Shown here piece after piece: positions 1 through 8,006 of a stretch of DNA of 64,000 bases; position 1 is the stretch's first letter; each line of letters begins with the position of its first letter. Source of the DNA: UBA7703 sp963667195 (GTDB taxonomy: Bacteria; Bacillota; Clostridia; Christensenellales; CAG-138). The DNA lies in the NCBI GenBank assembly GCA_963667195.1, contig OY762962.1, positions 1,054,001-1,118,000 of the forward strand, read 5' to 3'. The notes under the pieces are model-generated. The model searched no databases. It saw only the letters and a program-made list of their open reading frames with translations, and was not told where the DNA came from. The position numbers and the translations under genes are program-made.

Positions 1-3
1 CCA

Positions 4-31
4 AAAACGCCGACACCGCGGCGTTTTCTTC
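4..31. terminator. Bidirectional hairpin terminator
   Basis: A 9-bp perfect stem (4-12 with 19-27) is followed by TTCTT on the plus strand and by five Ts on the minus strand. It could end transcription entering from the left edge, or the minus-strand tRNA-Arg transcript. Confidence 0.5.
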
Positions 32-60
32 ACGCGGCTCCGAATCCTCTCGAACGATAT

Positions 61-104
61 GCCAAAGCCAAAGACCACCCGTTTGGGTGGTCTTTGGCTT
101 TGGC
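61..104 (-). terminator. 20-bp perfect hairpin at tRNA-Arg 3' end
   Basis: Positions 61-80 and 85-104 are perfect inverted complements with a 4-nt loop. Read on the minus strand, the 5' arm starts inside the discriminator base and CCA of the tRNA, so tRNA folding and hairpin formation share four bases. No clean T-run follows, although the distal arm is T-rich. It is probably a terminator or a 3'-processing signal. Confidence 0.55.
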
Positions 105-177
105 GTGCCCGAAAGGATTCGAACCTTCGACCCTCAGAGTCGGAGTCTGATACTCTATCCAGCTGAGCTACGGGCAC
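101..177 (-). tRNA. tRNA-Arg (anticodon CCG)
   Basis: The minus strand folds into a full cloverleaf. The acceptor arm is 171-177 with 105-111, the D arm is GCTC/GAGT, the anticodon stem TCAGA/TCTGA encloses loop CTCCGAC (anticodon CCG, reading CGG), and the T arm has loop TTCGAAT. Discriminator G and an encoded CCA follow at 101-104. It lies downstream of radA on the same strand and appears to have its own promoter. Confidence 0.93.
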
Positions 178-204
178 ACAGGATATGCGATTTTCTCGTG
201 AAAA

Positions 205-220
205 CCCGCGTTGTTGCGGG
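205..220 (-). terminator. Small hairpin between radA and tRNA-Arg
   Basis: On the minus strand CCCGC, a 6-nt loop and GCGGG are followed by TTTT. This may be a weak terminator for radA or part of the tRNA leader. Confidence 0.3.
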
Positions 221-247
221 GGATTTTCCCGCAAAGACGCGAAGCAG

Positions 248-276
248 ATTATACCACAGGTTTCTTCTCGTAGCAA
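248..276 (-). promoter_or_regulatory. Promoter for tRNA-Arg inside the radA 3' end
   Basis: On the minus strand, -35 TTGCTA (276-271), a 17-bp spacer and an extended -10 TGGTATAAT (256-248) overlap the last codons and stop of radA. Predicted initiation is near 241, about 64 nt upstream of the mature tRNA. Confidence 0.55.
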
Positions 277-1601
277 TAGGCGATCGCCTCGCCGATGGTT
301 GCGACGGGCACGAGCTTGAGCCCCGCAATCTTCGGCGCCTTGGCGGATTTCGGCAGCAGCACGGTGTCGTAACCCAGCCGCACGCACTCGTTAAGCCGCG
401 TCTCAATCCGGCTTAATGCGCGCACCTCGCCCGTGAGCCCCACCTCGCCAAGCGCCGCTGTACGCGGCGGAAGCGGCAGATCCATCATCGCGGAAGCGAC
501 GCAGAGCGCAACCGCAAGGTCGGTGCTCCGCTCGTCGAGCCTGAGCCCTCCCACCACGTTGAGGTAGACGTCCTTGGTCGAGAGCCGCAGATGCGCCTTC
601 TTTTCCAGCACGGCGAGCAACAGGCTCAGCCTTCCCGTATCCACGCCCGCGCTCGTTCTGCGTGGATTGCCAAACGCGTTGTCGGTGAGTAGAGACTGCA
701 CTTCCGCGAGAATCGGGCGCGTGCCCTCCATCGCGCAGGTGACGCAGCAGCCGGGCGCAATTTCGCCGGAGAGAAACAGCCGCGAAGGATCGGCAACCTC
801 GCGCATGCCGCCGTCGCCCATCTCAAACACGCCAACCTCGTTGGTGGAACCAAAGCGGTTCTTCACCGCGCGCAGCAGGCGCAATCCCTCATGCCGGTCG
901 CCTTCAAAATACAGTACCGTGTCCACGATGTGCTCCAGCACGCGCGGGCCCGCGATGTTTCCGTCCTTGGTCACGTGGCCTACGATCAGCACGATCACGC
1001 CGGTTTCCTTGGCGTATCGCGTGAGCCGCGCGGTTGCCGCGCGCACCTGACTGACGCTCGCGGGCGCTCCCGCGCTCTCCTCGGAGATGATCGTTTGAAT
1101 CGAGTCCACGATCAGCACGCTGCAACGCGCGTTGGTCGCCTCGTCGATGATCTGGTCAAGATCGGTTTCGCAGAGCACGTCGATATCGTTCTTCATACCG
1201 AGGCGGTCGGCGCGCATCTTGATTTGGGACGCGCTCTCCTCGCCCGAGACATACAAAACGACGCCGTCTGCCGCGAGCGTATCCGCCGCCTGCAAGAGAA
1301 GCGTCGATTTTCCGATGCCGGGATCGCCGCCAAGCAGTACCACCATGCCGCGGATGAGTCCGCCGCCGAGCACGCGATCCAGCTCGCTCATGCCCGCGGA
1401 GATTCGCTTTTGCGGCAGCGGCACCACCTTGCTGAGTTTTTGCGAAACTGCGGTTCCCGCGGGCGCGCTATTTTTCACCTTGACCTCGGCAAACTCGGTC
1501 ATGGTGTTCCAGCTGTCGCACTGCGGGCATTTGCCCATCCACTTGGCGGACTCGTAGCCGCATTCGCCGCAGATATAGGTGACGCGATCCTTATTCGCCA
1601 T
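249..1601 (-). CDS. radA: DNA repair protein RadA
   Basis: RadA (Sms) is a RecA-like ATPase that promotes branch migration during recombinational repair. The 450-aa product has the family's parts in order: an N-terminal C4 zinc finger (Cys11, Cys14, Cys25, Cys28), a Walker A box GGDPGIGKST at 91-100, the RadA-specific KNRFGS motif near residue 245-250, and a C-terminal Lon-like domain (roughly 280-450). Length and domains match the family. It lies 1 base from the stop of the upstream membrane protein gene (1603), so the two are probably cotranscribed. A tRNA promoter overlaps its end. Confidence 0.97.
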   Translation of the reverse strand: MANKDRVTYICGECGYESAKWMGKCPQCDSWNTMTEFAEVKVKNSAPAGTAVSQKLSKVVPLPQKRISAGMSELDRVLGGGLIRGMVVLLGGDPGIGKSTLLLQAADTLAADGVVLYVSGEESASQIKMRADRLGMKNDIDVLCETDLDQIIDEATNARCSVLIVDSIQTIISEESAGAPASVSQVRAATARLTRYAKETGVIVLIVGHVTKDGNIAGPRVLEHIVDTVLYFEGDRHEGLRLLRAVKNRFGSTNEVGVFEMGDGGMREVADPSRLFLSGEIAPGCCVTCAMEGTRPILAEVQSLLTDNAFGNPRRTSAGVDTGRLSLLLAVLEKKAHLRLSTKDVYLNVVGGLRLDERSTDLAVALCVASAMMDLPLPPRTAALGEVGLTGEVRALSRIETRLNECVRLGYDTVLLPKSAKAPKIAGLKLVPVATIGEAIAYCYEKKPVV

Positions 1602-1602
1602 A

Positions 1603-2760
1603 TCAGTCGCTCACCCGGATGTATTTCCAGAGGATTTGATTTGGATCGCTCAGATCGCGCCAGAGGGCGTAATCCTCGCCCGCCATGACGAACTGCGCGT
1701 TGGAACCCGTCTCGCTGATGAGGTATGTTTTATCGTCCGCAAAGACGTAGGCATACACCGTTTCGTCGCGGCTGAATACCACGCAGCTCTGCGTGATGTC
1801 AAAGTCGATCACGCCGCTGGCAATCTTCTTGGGTGCGCCGCCGCCAACGCTGACGTAGAGGTCGCTGTTTGCGTCGTGGTTTCCGCTGAGGTATGCCCAA
1901 CGGTCGCCCGCGCTCTTGGGATCATGCACAAAGCTGCCCGCCGAGAAGTCCCAGCGGCTGTTATCGGAGAGCAGTACCGTGCGAATCAGGCTGCTGCCGG
2001 GGTTCTTCATGTCCGCGTCCGCATAGATCACCTGTCCGCTCTTGATCGAGGGCGCGCTCTCGGCATAGGCTGGGCTGTTGAGCACCGCAAGGGTGAGCAG
2101 TTCTCCGCTCGTCACGTCGCAGACCATCACCTTCGCGGTGGAGCCGTCGGTGCGCTCCGTCCAGACCGCGTAGGGCGATTCAAACAGGATCTTCGGGGTC
2201 TCCAGCGCATATTCCGCCAGGACCGCGGTCTCTCCCGTCGCTTTGTCGAGCTTGATGATGCTGCCGCCGCCCGCCGTCTTGCAGTCCGCGTACAGAATCA
2301 CACTCTCGTTCTCCACGGGATAGCGAATCGTGTCGTTGAGGCGCGTGAGCGCGATGTTGGTAAACGCGCCCGTCTCGGGATTGAGGCGAACGAGCCTGTC
2401 GCAGGCGTTTTCGCTGGCGCCCGTCGCAAAGAGAATCTCACCCGCAAACACGCTGGGGTCGACCACCGCGGTGGGCAGCCCGTACCCTTCGCCGAACTGC
2501 ACCGTCTTGACCTCGCGTGTCAAAATCGCGTTCTGCGGAGCGGAGGTCTTCCCGGCGGGCTCCGATGCGGGAGCGGCGCTGCCAAAAAGCGGCGCGCCGG
2601 ATTCAATCCGCGCGTTGACGAGCGGCATTGCGACAAACACCACGAGCAACACGAGGGCAGCCAGCACACAAAGAGCGATGATGAGCTTGATCAGCGGCCC
2701 ATAACTCGTCGCGTCCAGATTCACCCTGCGTTTCGGGGTATAACTTAAGTTCTTATTCAT
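1603..2760 (-). CDS. Membrane-anchored beta-propeller-like protein
   Basis: This 385-aa protein has a short basic cytoplasmic N-terminus, one hydrophobic helix (about residues 24-46) and a large extracytoplasmic part. The latter has repeated short beta-type segments with Trp/Tyr and Asp-rich turns (WAYLSGNHDANSDLYVS; VVFSRDETVYAYV), resembling TolB/PQQ-like propeller blades. I chose the start at 2760 because GAAAGGCG lies about 10 nt upstream; a longer frame to 2805 has no ribosome-binding site. It directly precedes radA on the same strand. Function is unknown; sensing or binding at the cell surface is only an inference. Confidence 0.75.
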   Translation of the reverse strand: MNKNLSYTPKRRVNLDATSYGPLIKLIIALCVLAALVLLVVFVAMPLVNARIESGAPLFGSAAPASEPAGKTSAPQNAILTREVKTVQFGEGYGLPTAVVDPSVFAGEILFATGASENACDRLVRLNPETGAFTNIALTRLNDTIRYPVENESVILYADCKTAGGGSIIKLDKATGETAVLAEYALETPKILFESPYAVWTERTDGSTAKVMVCDVTSGELLTLAVLNSPAYAESAPSIKSGQVIYADADMKNPGSSLIRTVLLSDNSRWDFSAGSFVHDPKSAGDRWAYLSGNHDANSDLYVSVGGGAPKKIASGVIDFDITQSCVVFSRDETVYAYVFADDKTYLISETGSNAQFVMAGEDYALWRDLSDPNQILWKYIRVSD

Positions 2761-2896
2761 ACGTTTCACGCCTTTCATTTTACCGCACGCGCGAGGCCCG
2801 GTCAACGAAAGAAAGCGTGAACGAATGCCGAAGCGCGCGCGAATCGGCGCGATTTTTCAGCGCTTGTGATTCGTGCTTTTGTGCGCCTACAAAATA

Positions 2897-2905
2897 TGGT
2901 ATCAT
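2897..2905 (+). promoter_or_regulatory. Extended -10 promoter for dnaX
   Basis: TGGTATCAT matches an extended -10 (TGnTATAAT) about 90 nt upstream of dnaX. No clear -35 is present. Nothing else recognisable lies in 2761-2992; in particular the SRP RNA often found before dnaX is absent. Confidence 0.4.
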
Positions 2906-2992
2906 GATGGATAATGATATACGCTGAAATCAAAAGATTCTCAACGTCGTCATAGTGTTTTTACCCGAATTCATCCAAAAAGGAATTTTTCA

Positions 2993-4744
2993 ATGGCTTA
3001 CCGCGCGCTCTACCGCCAATACCGCCCGACCCGCTTTGCCGATGTCATCGGGCAGGAGCACATCACAACCACACTGCGAAATCAGGTGTCGTCGGATCGT
3101 CCGGCGCACGCCTATTTGTTCTGCGGCACGCGCGGCACGGGCAAAACCACCTCGGCGCGCATTCTGGCGCGCGCGGTCAACTGCCTCAGCCCCGAGGACG
3201 GCGAACCCTGCGGCAAATGCGAAGCATGTCTGATCACGGCAAGTGAGGGCGCTTCCGACATCACCGAGATCGACGCCGCGAGCAACAACAGTGTCAACGA
3301 CGTGCGCGATCTCATCGAAAACGCGCAGTACGCGCCGCTCAATCTGCGCCGCCGCGTGTTCATCATCGACGAGGTGCATATGCTTTCGGGCGCGGCATTT
3401 AACGCGCTTCTTAAAACGCTTGAAGAGCCGCCGGAGCACATTCTCTTCATCCTCGCGACCACCGAGCCGCAGAAGCTGCCGGCTACGATCATCTCCCGCT
3501 GCCAGCGGTTCGATTTTCACCGGCTTTCAATGACAGACCTGAAAAAGACGCTCAAGAGCGTGCTGTCCCAGGCGGGCGCGTCGATCGAAGACGGCGGGCT
3601 CTCGCTGATTGCGCGCGCGGCGCAGGGCGGCATGCGCGATGCGCTGTCCCTCGCCGACCAGTGCCTCGCGTTCTGCGGAGACAACGTGACCACGCAAAAC
3701 GTCTACGACGTGCTGGGTAGCATGGAGGACGCGTTTTTATTCGATATGTCAAAGGCGCTGCTCGCCTCCAACGCACCGGACGCGCTGAGAAAGCTCGATT
3801 CCATCATGCAGGCGGGACGCGACCTTTCCGTCTTTGCCGCCGATCTCGCGGCGCATTTCCGCGCGCTGCTGCTGGCTAAGACCTGCGGCAGATGCGAGGA
3901 TTTATTGGACTGCACCGAGGACGAGATGACGCGCTATCTGGAGCAAGCCAAGGGTGCCTCCGAAGCGCGGCTGATGCTCGCGGTGGATCGCCTGATTGCG
4001 GCGCAAAACGACATGCGGTATCTGCCATCTCCACGCGCGCTGCTGGAAAGCGCGCTCATCCACATCTGCCGGCCGGAGGATTCCGTTTCGCTCGCGAATC
4101 TCGAATCGCGGCTCGACCGTCTGGAAGCGCAGATGAAGGATGGAATTCCGGCACAGGTTCCCGCAAAACAGAGCAGTGTGGATGCACCTGCGGTGCAAGC
4201 CGCAAAGAAGGCGGAGCCAAAGCCCGCAAGGCAGGAACAGGCGCAGGACGAAGCCCCTTGGGCAGACCTGACCCCGCCGCCGGAAGATTGGCAGCCGGGC
4301 GAGACGTTTACCCCGCCTCCGCAGGAACCCGCGCCAAAGCCCGCGGCAACGCCCGCTCCCGCCGCAGCAAAGCACGAAACCAAACAGGAGGCGCACGCCG
4401 CCGCGCAGAAAGCAACGGCCGCGGCCGGTGCTTCCGGCGATCCCGCGGTGATCTGGCGCGAGGCGATTGCGAACATTCCCAATATGTTCGTGCAGGCGCT
4501 GGCGAGGGAAGCGGTCGCTCTCCACTTTGAGCAAAACGCGCTGACGGTCGGATTCACCGAAGCGCAGGAGATGAAGCACAAGAGCCTTTCCGCGCCGATC
4601 AACTTTGAGCCGACACAGCGAGCATTGCAGATGGTCAAACCCGACGCAAAGCTCGTGATCACGACGACAAAAGCAGCCCCCGCAAGCGGACAGGCAGAAG
4701 AACTCGCCAAAGCGCTGTTCGGGGACAAACTCACGATACAGTAA
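2993..4744 (+). CDS. dnaX: DNA polymerase III subunit gamma/tau
   Basis: DnaX is the clamp-loader ATPase of the replisome. The 583-aa product starts with the typical MAYRALYRQYRP segment, then Walker A GTRGTGKT (45-52), four zinc-binding cysteines (Cys64, 73, 76, 79), and Walker B with DEVH near residue 120. A Pro/Ala/Lys-rich linker (about 385-480) leads to a C-terminal domain expected to contact polymerase and helicase. AAAAGG precedes the ATG. It leads a dnaX-ybaB-recR cluster, a standard order in Bacillota. Its last codons and following bases are repeated downstream (4732-4825). Confidence 0.97.
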   Translation: MAYRALYRQYRPTRFADVIGQEHITTTLRNQVSSDRPAHAYLFCGTRGTGKTTSARILARAVNCLSPEDGEPCGKCEACLITASEGASDITEIDAASNNSVNDVRDLIENAQYAPLNLRRRVFIIDEVHMLSGAAFNALLKTLEEPPEHILFILATTEPQKLPATIISRCQRFDFHRLSMTDLKKTLKSVLSQAGASIEDGGLSLIARAAQGGMRDALSLADQCLAFCGDNVTTQNVYDVLGSMEDAFLFDMSKALLASNAPDALRKLDSIMQAGRDLSVFAADLAAHFRALLLAKTCGRCEDLLDCTEDEMTRYLEQAKGASEARLMLAVDRLIAAQNDMRYLPSPRALLESALIHICRPEDSVSLANLESRLDRLEAQMKDGIPAQVPAKQSSVDAPAVQAAKKAEPKPARQEQAQDEAPWADLTPPPEDWQPGETFTPPPQEPAPKPAATPAPAAAKHETKQEAHAAAQKATAAAGASGDPAVIWREAIANIPNMFVQALAREAVALHFEQNALTVGFTEAQEMKHKSLSAPINFEPTQRALQMVKPDAKLVITTTKAAPASGQAEELAKALFGDKLTIQ

Positions 4745-4825
4745 CTGTAATTGTTATATAGTAAGTAAAGATAAATTCAGCACGATACAGTAAATACAAT
4801 AGTTAATAAGTAAAGATATTTTCAG
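4732..4825. repeat. Tandem duplication of the dnaX 3' end
   Basis: Two imperfect copies, 4732-4780 and 4781-4825, each contain CACGATACAGTAA (Thr-Ile-Gln-stop of dnaX) followed by related AT-rich sequence ending GTAAAGATA...TTCAG. The second copy supplies the bases just before the ybaB ribosome-binding site. It resembles the displaced gene tails seen elsewhere in the window but is short. Confidence 0.7.
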
Positions 4826-4838
4826 GAGGAACTTTTTT

Positions 4839-5186
4839 ATGGCAAAAGGCGGATTTCCCGGCGGAATGGGCGGTATGGGCGGCGGCAACATGCAGCAGCT
4901 CATGATGAAAGCGCAGAAGATGCAGCAGGACGTGGCGCGCGCGCAGGCGGAGCTCAACGAGCGTGAGTTTGTCGCGAGCAGCGGCGGCGGCATGGTAACC
5001 GTCACCGTCACCGGCAACAAGGACGTGAAAGCCATCGTCATCAACCCCGCGTGCGTCGATCCCGACGACGTGGAGATGCTGCAAGACCTCGTGCTTAGCG
5101 CGGTCAACGAGGCACTCCGCACCGCGACCAAGACCGTTGAGGACGAAATCGGCAAGATCACGGGCGGTCTGGGGCTCGGCCTGTAA
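4839..5186 (+). CDS. ybaB: YbaB/EbfC nucleoid-associated protein
   Basis: YbaB/EbfC proteins are small dimeric DNA-binding proteins, nearly always encoded between dnaX and recR. The 115-aa product has a Gly/Met-rich N-terminus (MAKGGFPGGMGGMGGG), a long helix with KAQKMQQD, and the family core GMVTVTVTGNKDVKAIVINP. The ribosome-binding site CAGGAGG is strong. recR starts 2 bases after its stop, suggesting coupled translation. Confidence 0.95.
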   Translation: MAKGGFPGGMGGMGGGNMQQLMMKAQKMQQDVARAQAELNEREFVASSGGGMVTVTVTGNKDVKAIVINPACVDPDDVEMLQDLVLSAVNEALRTATKTVEDEIGKITGGLGLGL

Positions 5187-5188
5187 CT

Positions 5189-5785
5189 ATGCTCACCATT
5201 GAACCCATCGTCCGGCTGACCACGCAGCTTTCGCGCCTGCCCGGCATCGGGCAAAAGACCGCGCAAAGGCTTGCTTACCATATTCTCGATCTGCCGCTCC
5301 CGCAGGCGCAGGAGCTTTCGGCAGCGATCATAGCCGCGCGGGAAAAGGTTGTGGACTGCCCGATCTGCGGCACGTATACGGACGTTACCCCTTGCGGCAT
5401 CTGCGCGGACACGAGCCGCGACGGAAGCATACTCTGTGTGGTTTGCGACGCAAAGGATGTCATCGCGATGGAGCGCACGCGCGAATTCCACGGAAAATAC
5501 CACGTGCTGCACGGCGTATTGTCGCCCGTGGACGGCGTAGGCCCAGGAGACATCCGCATCAACGAGCTGGTCGAGCGCGTCAAAGCAGGCGGCGTGAAGG
5601 AAGTCATCCTCGCGACCAATCCGGACGTGGAAGGCGAAGCAACGGCGAGCTATATCGCACGTCTGCTCAAACCCATGGGAGTGAGCTGCACGCGCATCGC
5701 GCACGGCATCCCCATCGGCGGCAACCTCGAATACACGGACGAGGTCACACTGGCAAAGGCGATGGAAGGCAGACGGCAACTCTAA
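5189..5785 (+). CDS. recR: Recombination protein RecR
   Basis: RecR acts with RecF and RecO to load RecA at gaps. The 198-aa product has the N-terminal helix-hairpin-helix (RLPGIGQKTAQRLAY, about 16-30), a C4 zinc finger (Cys57, 60, 69, 72), a Toprim domain (about 80-175) and a conserved C-terminus (HGIPIGGNLEYTDEVTLAKAMEGR). Length is normal. It is the last gene of the cluster, followed by a clear terminator. Confidence 0.97.
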   Translation: MLTIEPIVRLTTQLSRLPGIGQKTAQRLAYHILDLPLPQAQELSAAIIAAREKVVDCPICGTYTDVTPCGICADTSRDGSILCVVCDAKDVIAMERTREFHGKYHVLHGVLSPVDGVGPGDIRINELVERVKAGGVKEVILATNPDVEGEATASYIARLLKPMGVSCTRIAHGIPIGGNLEYTDEVTLAKAMEGRRQL

Positions 5786-5796
5786 CGGCGAATAAA

Positions 5797-5824
5797 AAAT
5801 AACGGCATGTACCGTTATTTTTTT
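5797..5824. terminator. Bidirectional terminator recR / mutY
   Basis: AAATAACGG (5797-5805) pairs with CCGTTATTT (5812-5820), and T-runs lie on both sides. It serves convergent recR (plus) and mutY (minus). Confidence 0.85.
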
Positions 5825-5836
5825 GCGATTTTTTCG

Positions 5837-6841
5837 TTATAAGCACACCCGATACGCCGTCGGGAGCGCGTGGGATTCGTCCAGCAGAATCCAGCCTACC
5901 GGCAGGGTTTTCGCCGAAACCTCGGCGGCGCAGACGCGCATGTGCCACTCGATATGAGTGAAGATGTGCTTGCGCTCGTAGAAGCGCAGCTCGCCCACTG
6001 GAGCGATGCCGTGTTCGCCAAGCCACGCCGCGCACGCCGCGTCCGAAAGTTCTCCCGCGGTCTCCGGCAACTGCCACAATCCCGCGAGCAGGCCGCTGTC
6101 GGGTCGGCGGAAGCCGATGAGTTGACCTTCGATCGTGAGCGCGAAGACGGTCTTGCGCTCGATCTTTCTCGCTTTTTTCGCGGAGAGCACGGGCAGCTCC
6201 GCTGTCCGGTTTTCGCGGAAGGCGACGCAACTTTCCCGCACGGGGCATTCCGCGCACACAGGCTTCCCGTTTGGCAGGCAGACGGTCGCGCCAAGCTCCA
6301 TCAGCGCCGCGTTGAACACGCCCGGTTCTTCCGCAGGTATGAGCAGCAAGAGGAACGCGCGCACCTCTTTTTTGAACGCGGGATCGCGGATGTCCCGCGC
6401 CGCGCCGAAGAGCCGCGCGTAGACGCGCAGCACGTTTCCATCCACGGCGGGCACGTTTTCGCCAAACGCGATGGACGCGATTGCGCCCGCGGTGTATTCC
6501 CCGATGCCGGAGAGGGTGATGAGCTCCTCGTAGTTTTGCGGCATGCTGCCGCTGAAACGCGAAACGATCTCTCCCGCCGCCTTCTTCAAATTTCTTGCGC
6601 GGCTATAGTAGCCCAAGCCCTCCCAGAGCTTGTGCAGGCGGTCGTCGTCCACGTGTGCCAGCGCGGATACATCCGGCAACTCGCGCAGAAACCGCTCGTA
6701 ATACGGTATCACGGCGGCAACCCGCGTCTGCTGGAGCATGATTTCGCTGACCCAGACCGCGTAGCCGTCGCGTGTTCTGCGCCAGGGAAGATCCCGCGCG
6801 TTTTTGTGATACCAATCTAATAATGGTGTGATCCAGTCCAT
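5837..6841 (-). CDS. mutY: A/G-specific adenine glycosylase MutY
   Basis: MutY removes adenine mispaired with 8-oxoguanine. The 334-aa product starts MDWITPLLDWYHKNARDLPWR, a family signature. It has the helix-hairpin-helix LSGIGEYTAGAIA with VDGN downstream (the catalytic Asp region), a 4Fe-4S loop (CLPNGKPVCAECPVRESC) and a C-terminal Nudix-like recognition domain. The ATG at 6841 is chosen from homology; a longer frame to 6970 would add 43 residues unlike the family. No Shine-Dalgarno precedes the ATG, and an extended -10 lies only 7 bp upstream, so the mRNA may be leaderless. Confidence 0.95.
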   Translation of the reverse strand: MDWITPLLDWYHKNARDLPWRRTRDGYAVWVSEIMLQQTRVAAVIPYYERFLRELPDVSALAHVDDDRLHKLWEGLGYYSRARNLKKAAGEIVSRFSGSMPQNYEELITLSGIGEYTAGAIASIAFGENVPAVDGNVLRVYARLFGAARDIRDPAFKKEVRAFLLLLIPAEEPGVFNAALMELGATVCLPNGKPVCAECPVRESCVAFRENRTAELPVLSAKKARKIERKTVFALTIEGQLIGFRRPDSGLLAGLWQLPETAGELSDAACAAWLGEHGIAPVGELRFYERKHIFTHIEWHMRVCAAEVSAKTLPVGWILLDESHALPTAYRVCL

Positions 6842-6847
6842 AGCAAC

Positions 6848-6856
6848 AGTATAACA
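6848..6856 (-). promoter_or_regulatory. Extended -10 promoter abutting mutY
   Basis: On the minus strand TGTTATACT ends at 6848. Initiation about 7 nt further on would fall at or next to the A of the mutY ATG (6841), giving a leaderless transcript. Confidence 0.5.
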
Positions 6857-6909
6857 TACAAGTTTCACGCATTTTGTGTGAAAAATGCGCGGAGAATTTC
6901 GCCATAGTA

Positions 6910-6918
6910 TGCTATACT
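6910..6918 (+). promoter_or_regulatory. Extended -10 promoter for ywlG
   Basis: TGCTATACT is an extended -10 about 70 nt before the ywlG start, divergent from the mutY promoter. Confidence 0.5.
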
Positions 6919-6990
6919 GTGTTTCTGAACAGTGCATTTGTCCGCAAATTAGCGGAGAAATAGCGACCAAACCACAGAGGTGAAGAAAAC

Positions 6991-7560
6991 ATGGATTACA
7001 CGGAACTGACCCGTCAGGCGGCGGAGGCGGTCGATCATCTGCTCGCGAGCGCGGAATACCGCAAGGGCGATATATTCATCATCGGCTGCTCGACGAGCGA
7101 AATCGTAGGTAAGCGCATCGGCTCCGCGTCCAGCGAAGAGGCCGCAAAGGCCGTCATGGACGCGATCCTGCCGAAGGTGACCGAGGCGGGGTTATATCTT
7201 GCCGTGCAAGGTTGCGAGCACATCAACCGCGCGATCTGCACAAGCCGTGCCTGCATGGAGCAATATCACTTGCAGGAAGTCTGGGTGCGACCCTGGCTGC
7301 ACGCGGGCGGAGCCTTTGCGACCGAGGCATACAACCGCATCCCCGACCGCGTGATGGTGGAAAATGTAGCAGGCAGTGCGGCTCTCGGCATGGACATCGG
7401 CGGCACGCTGATCGGCATGCATCTGCATCCCGTCGTGGTGCCGGTGCACATCGACCAGCGCAAGATCGGCGAGGCTTCGTTCATTTTAGCAAAGACGAGA
7501 CCCAAGTATGTCGGCGGCCCGCGCGCGCAATACGGCGAGGACGAGCCCGCCCATAGATAA
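6991..7560 (+). CDS. ywlG: DUF436 family protein (YwlG-like)
   Basis: The 189-aa protein matches the conserved uncharacterised DUF436/YwlG family of Bacillota. It starts MDYTELTRQAAEAVDHLL, carries the GCSTSEIVG and QGCEHINRA motifs with conserved cysteines, and ends near KTRPKYVGGPRA. No biochemical function is established. It has its own promoter and terminator, so it is monocistronic. AGAGGTGAAG lies upstream of the ATG. Confidence 0.9.
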   Translation: MDYTELTRQAAEAVDHLLASAEYRKGDIFIIGCSTSEIVGKRIGSASSEEAAKAVMDAILPKVTEAGLYLAVQGCEHINRAICTSRACMEQYHLQEVWVRPWLHAGGAFATEAYNRIPDRVMVENVAGSAALGMDIGGTLIGMHLHPVVVPVHIDQRKIGEASFILAKTRPKYVGGPRAQYGEDEPAHR

Positions 7561-7573
7561 GGCGTTTACACCG

Positions 7574-7610
7574 AAAAGGAGCACTAAATGTAGTAGAGTG
7601 CTCCTTTTTT
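7574..7610 (+). terminator. Terminator of ywlG
   Basis: AAAAGGAGCAC (7574-7584) pairs with GTGCTCCTTTT, followed by T6. Confidence 0.85.
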
Positions 7611-7701
7611 ATATAGCATAAAGAGCTCAGAAGTGCGCATAAAAAACAGAAAAAGCGCCCAAACATTGGATTTGTTCGGACATATTATACAAAAAAATAC
7701 A

Positions 7702-7731
7702 TTGCAATTTGATAAACGAGTGTACTATACT
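7702..7731 (+). promoter_or_regulatory. Promoter of the structured RNA and zinc-ribbon gene
   Basis: -35 TTGCAA (7702-7707), an 18-bp spacer and -10 TATACT (7726-7731) place initiation at about 7738, exactly where the outermost stem of the predicted RNA begins. Confidence 0.6.
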
Positions 7732-7737
7732 AGCTTT

Positions 7738-7970
7738 GGTATCCGCGTATCGGGTCTGTGGTTGAAAATCGATGCCAGTCGCAGGCAAAACGATCCACGT
7801 AAGCGGGCAAAGCCCCGTGAGCATGGTGCGGTCTAGAAGTAAGTCCAACCGAAGCATATCTAAAACATGCATTTCGAGAGAGGCAGTAGTGAGAGGCACA
7901 TCGCCGGGTAGCGACACTTCCAGTTGGCGGGTGTGGGGGCAAAAACCAGGTCAGCCGGCACTCGGGTATC
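7738..7970 (+). ncRNA. Candidate multibranched structured RNA (leader or ncRNA)
   Basis: The first about 26 nt (GGTATCCGCGTATCGGGTCT..., then TGGTT) pair with the last about 27 nt (AACCA...CTCGGGTATC), giving a long closing stem with many G-U pairs. Inside it are short hairpins: ATCG-GCC/GGC-CGAT (about 7769), CCACG...GGGC-AAA-GCCC-CGTG...TGG (about 7797), CGGT/ACCG (7826), GCAT/ATGC (7855) and TCGC/GCGA (about 7900). No long reading frame with good coding character covers it and no T-run follows, so it is either a 5' leader of the zinc-ribbon gene or a processed RNA. It lacks SRP, RNase P and tmRNA signatures. The family is not identified; raiA-type and 6S-type RNAs are the first to test. 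Confidence 0.6.
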
Positions 7971-8006
7971 AAAAAATTTCACGAACCGAAAAGGGGAAAA
8001 ATCCAA

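Noticed and set aside
1579..2748. Long plus-strand open frame of 389 codons opposite the membrane protein and radA genes
   Set aside because: It is the antisense of GC-rich coding sequence, with Arg/His/Ala-rich product, no ribosome site and no recognisable motif.
2761..2992. SRP (4.5S/6S) RNA upstream of dnaX
   Set aside because: No GGTCAGG/GGAAGCAGC core was found in the spacer.
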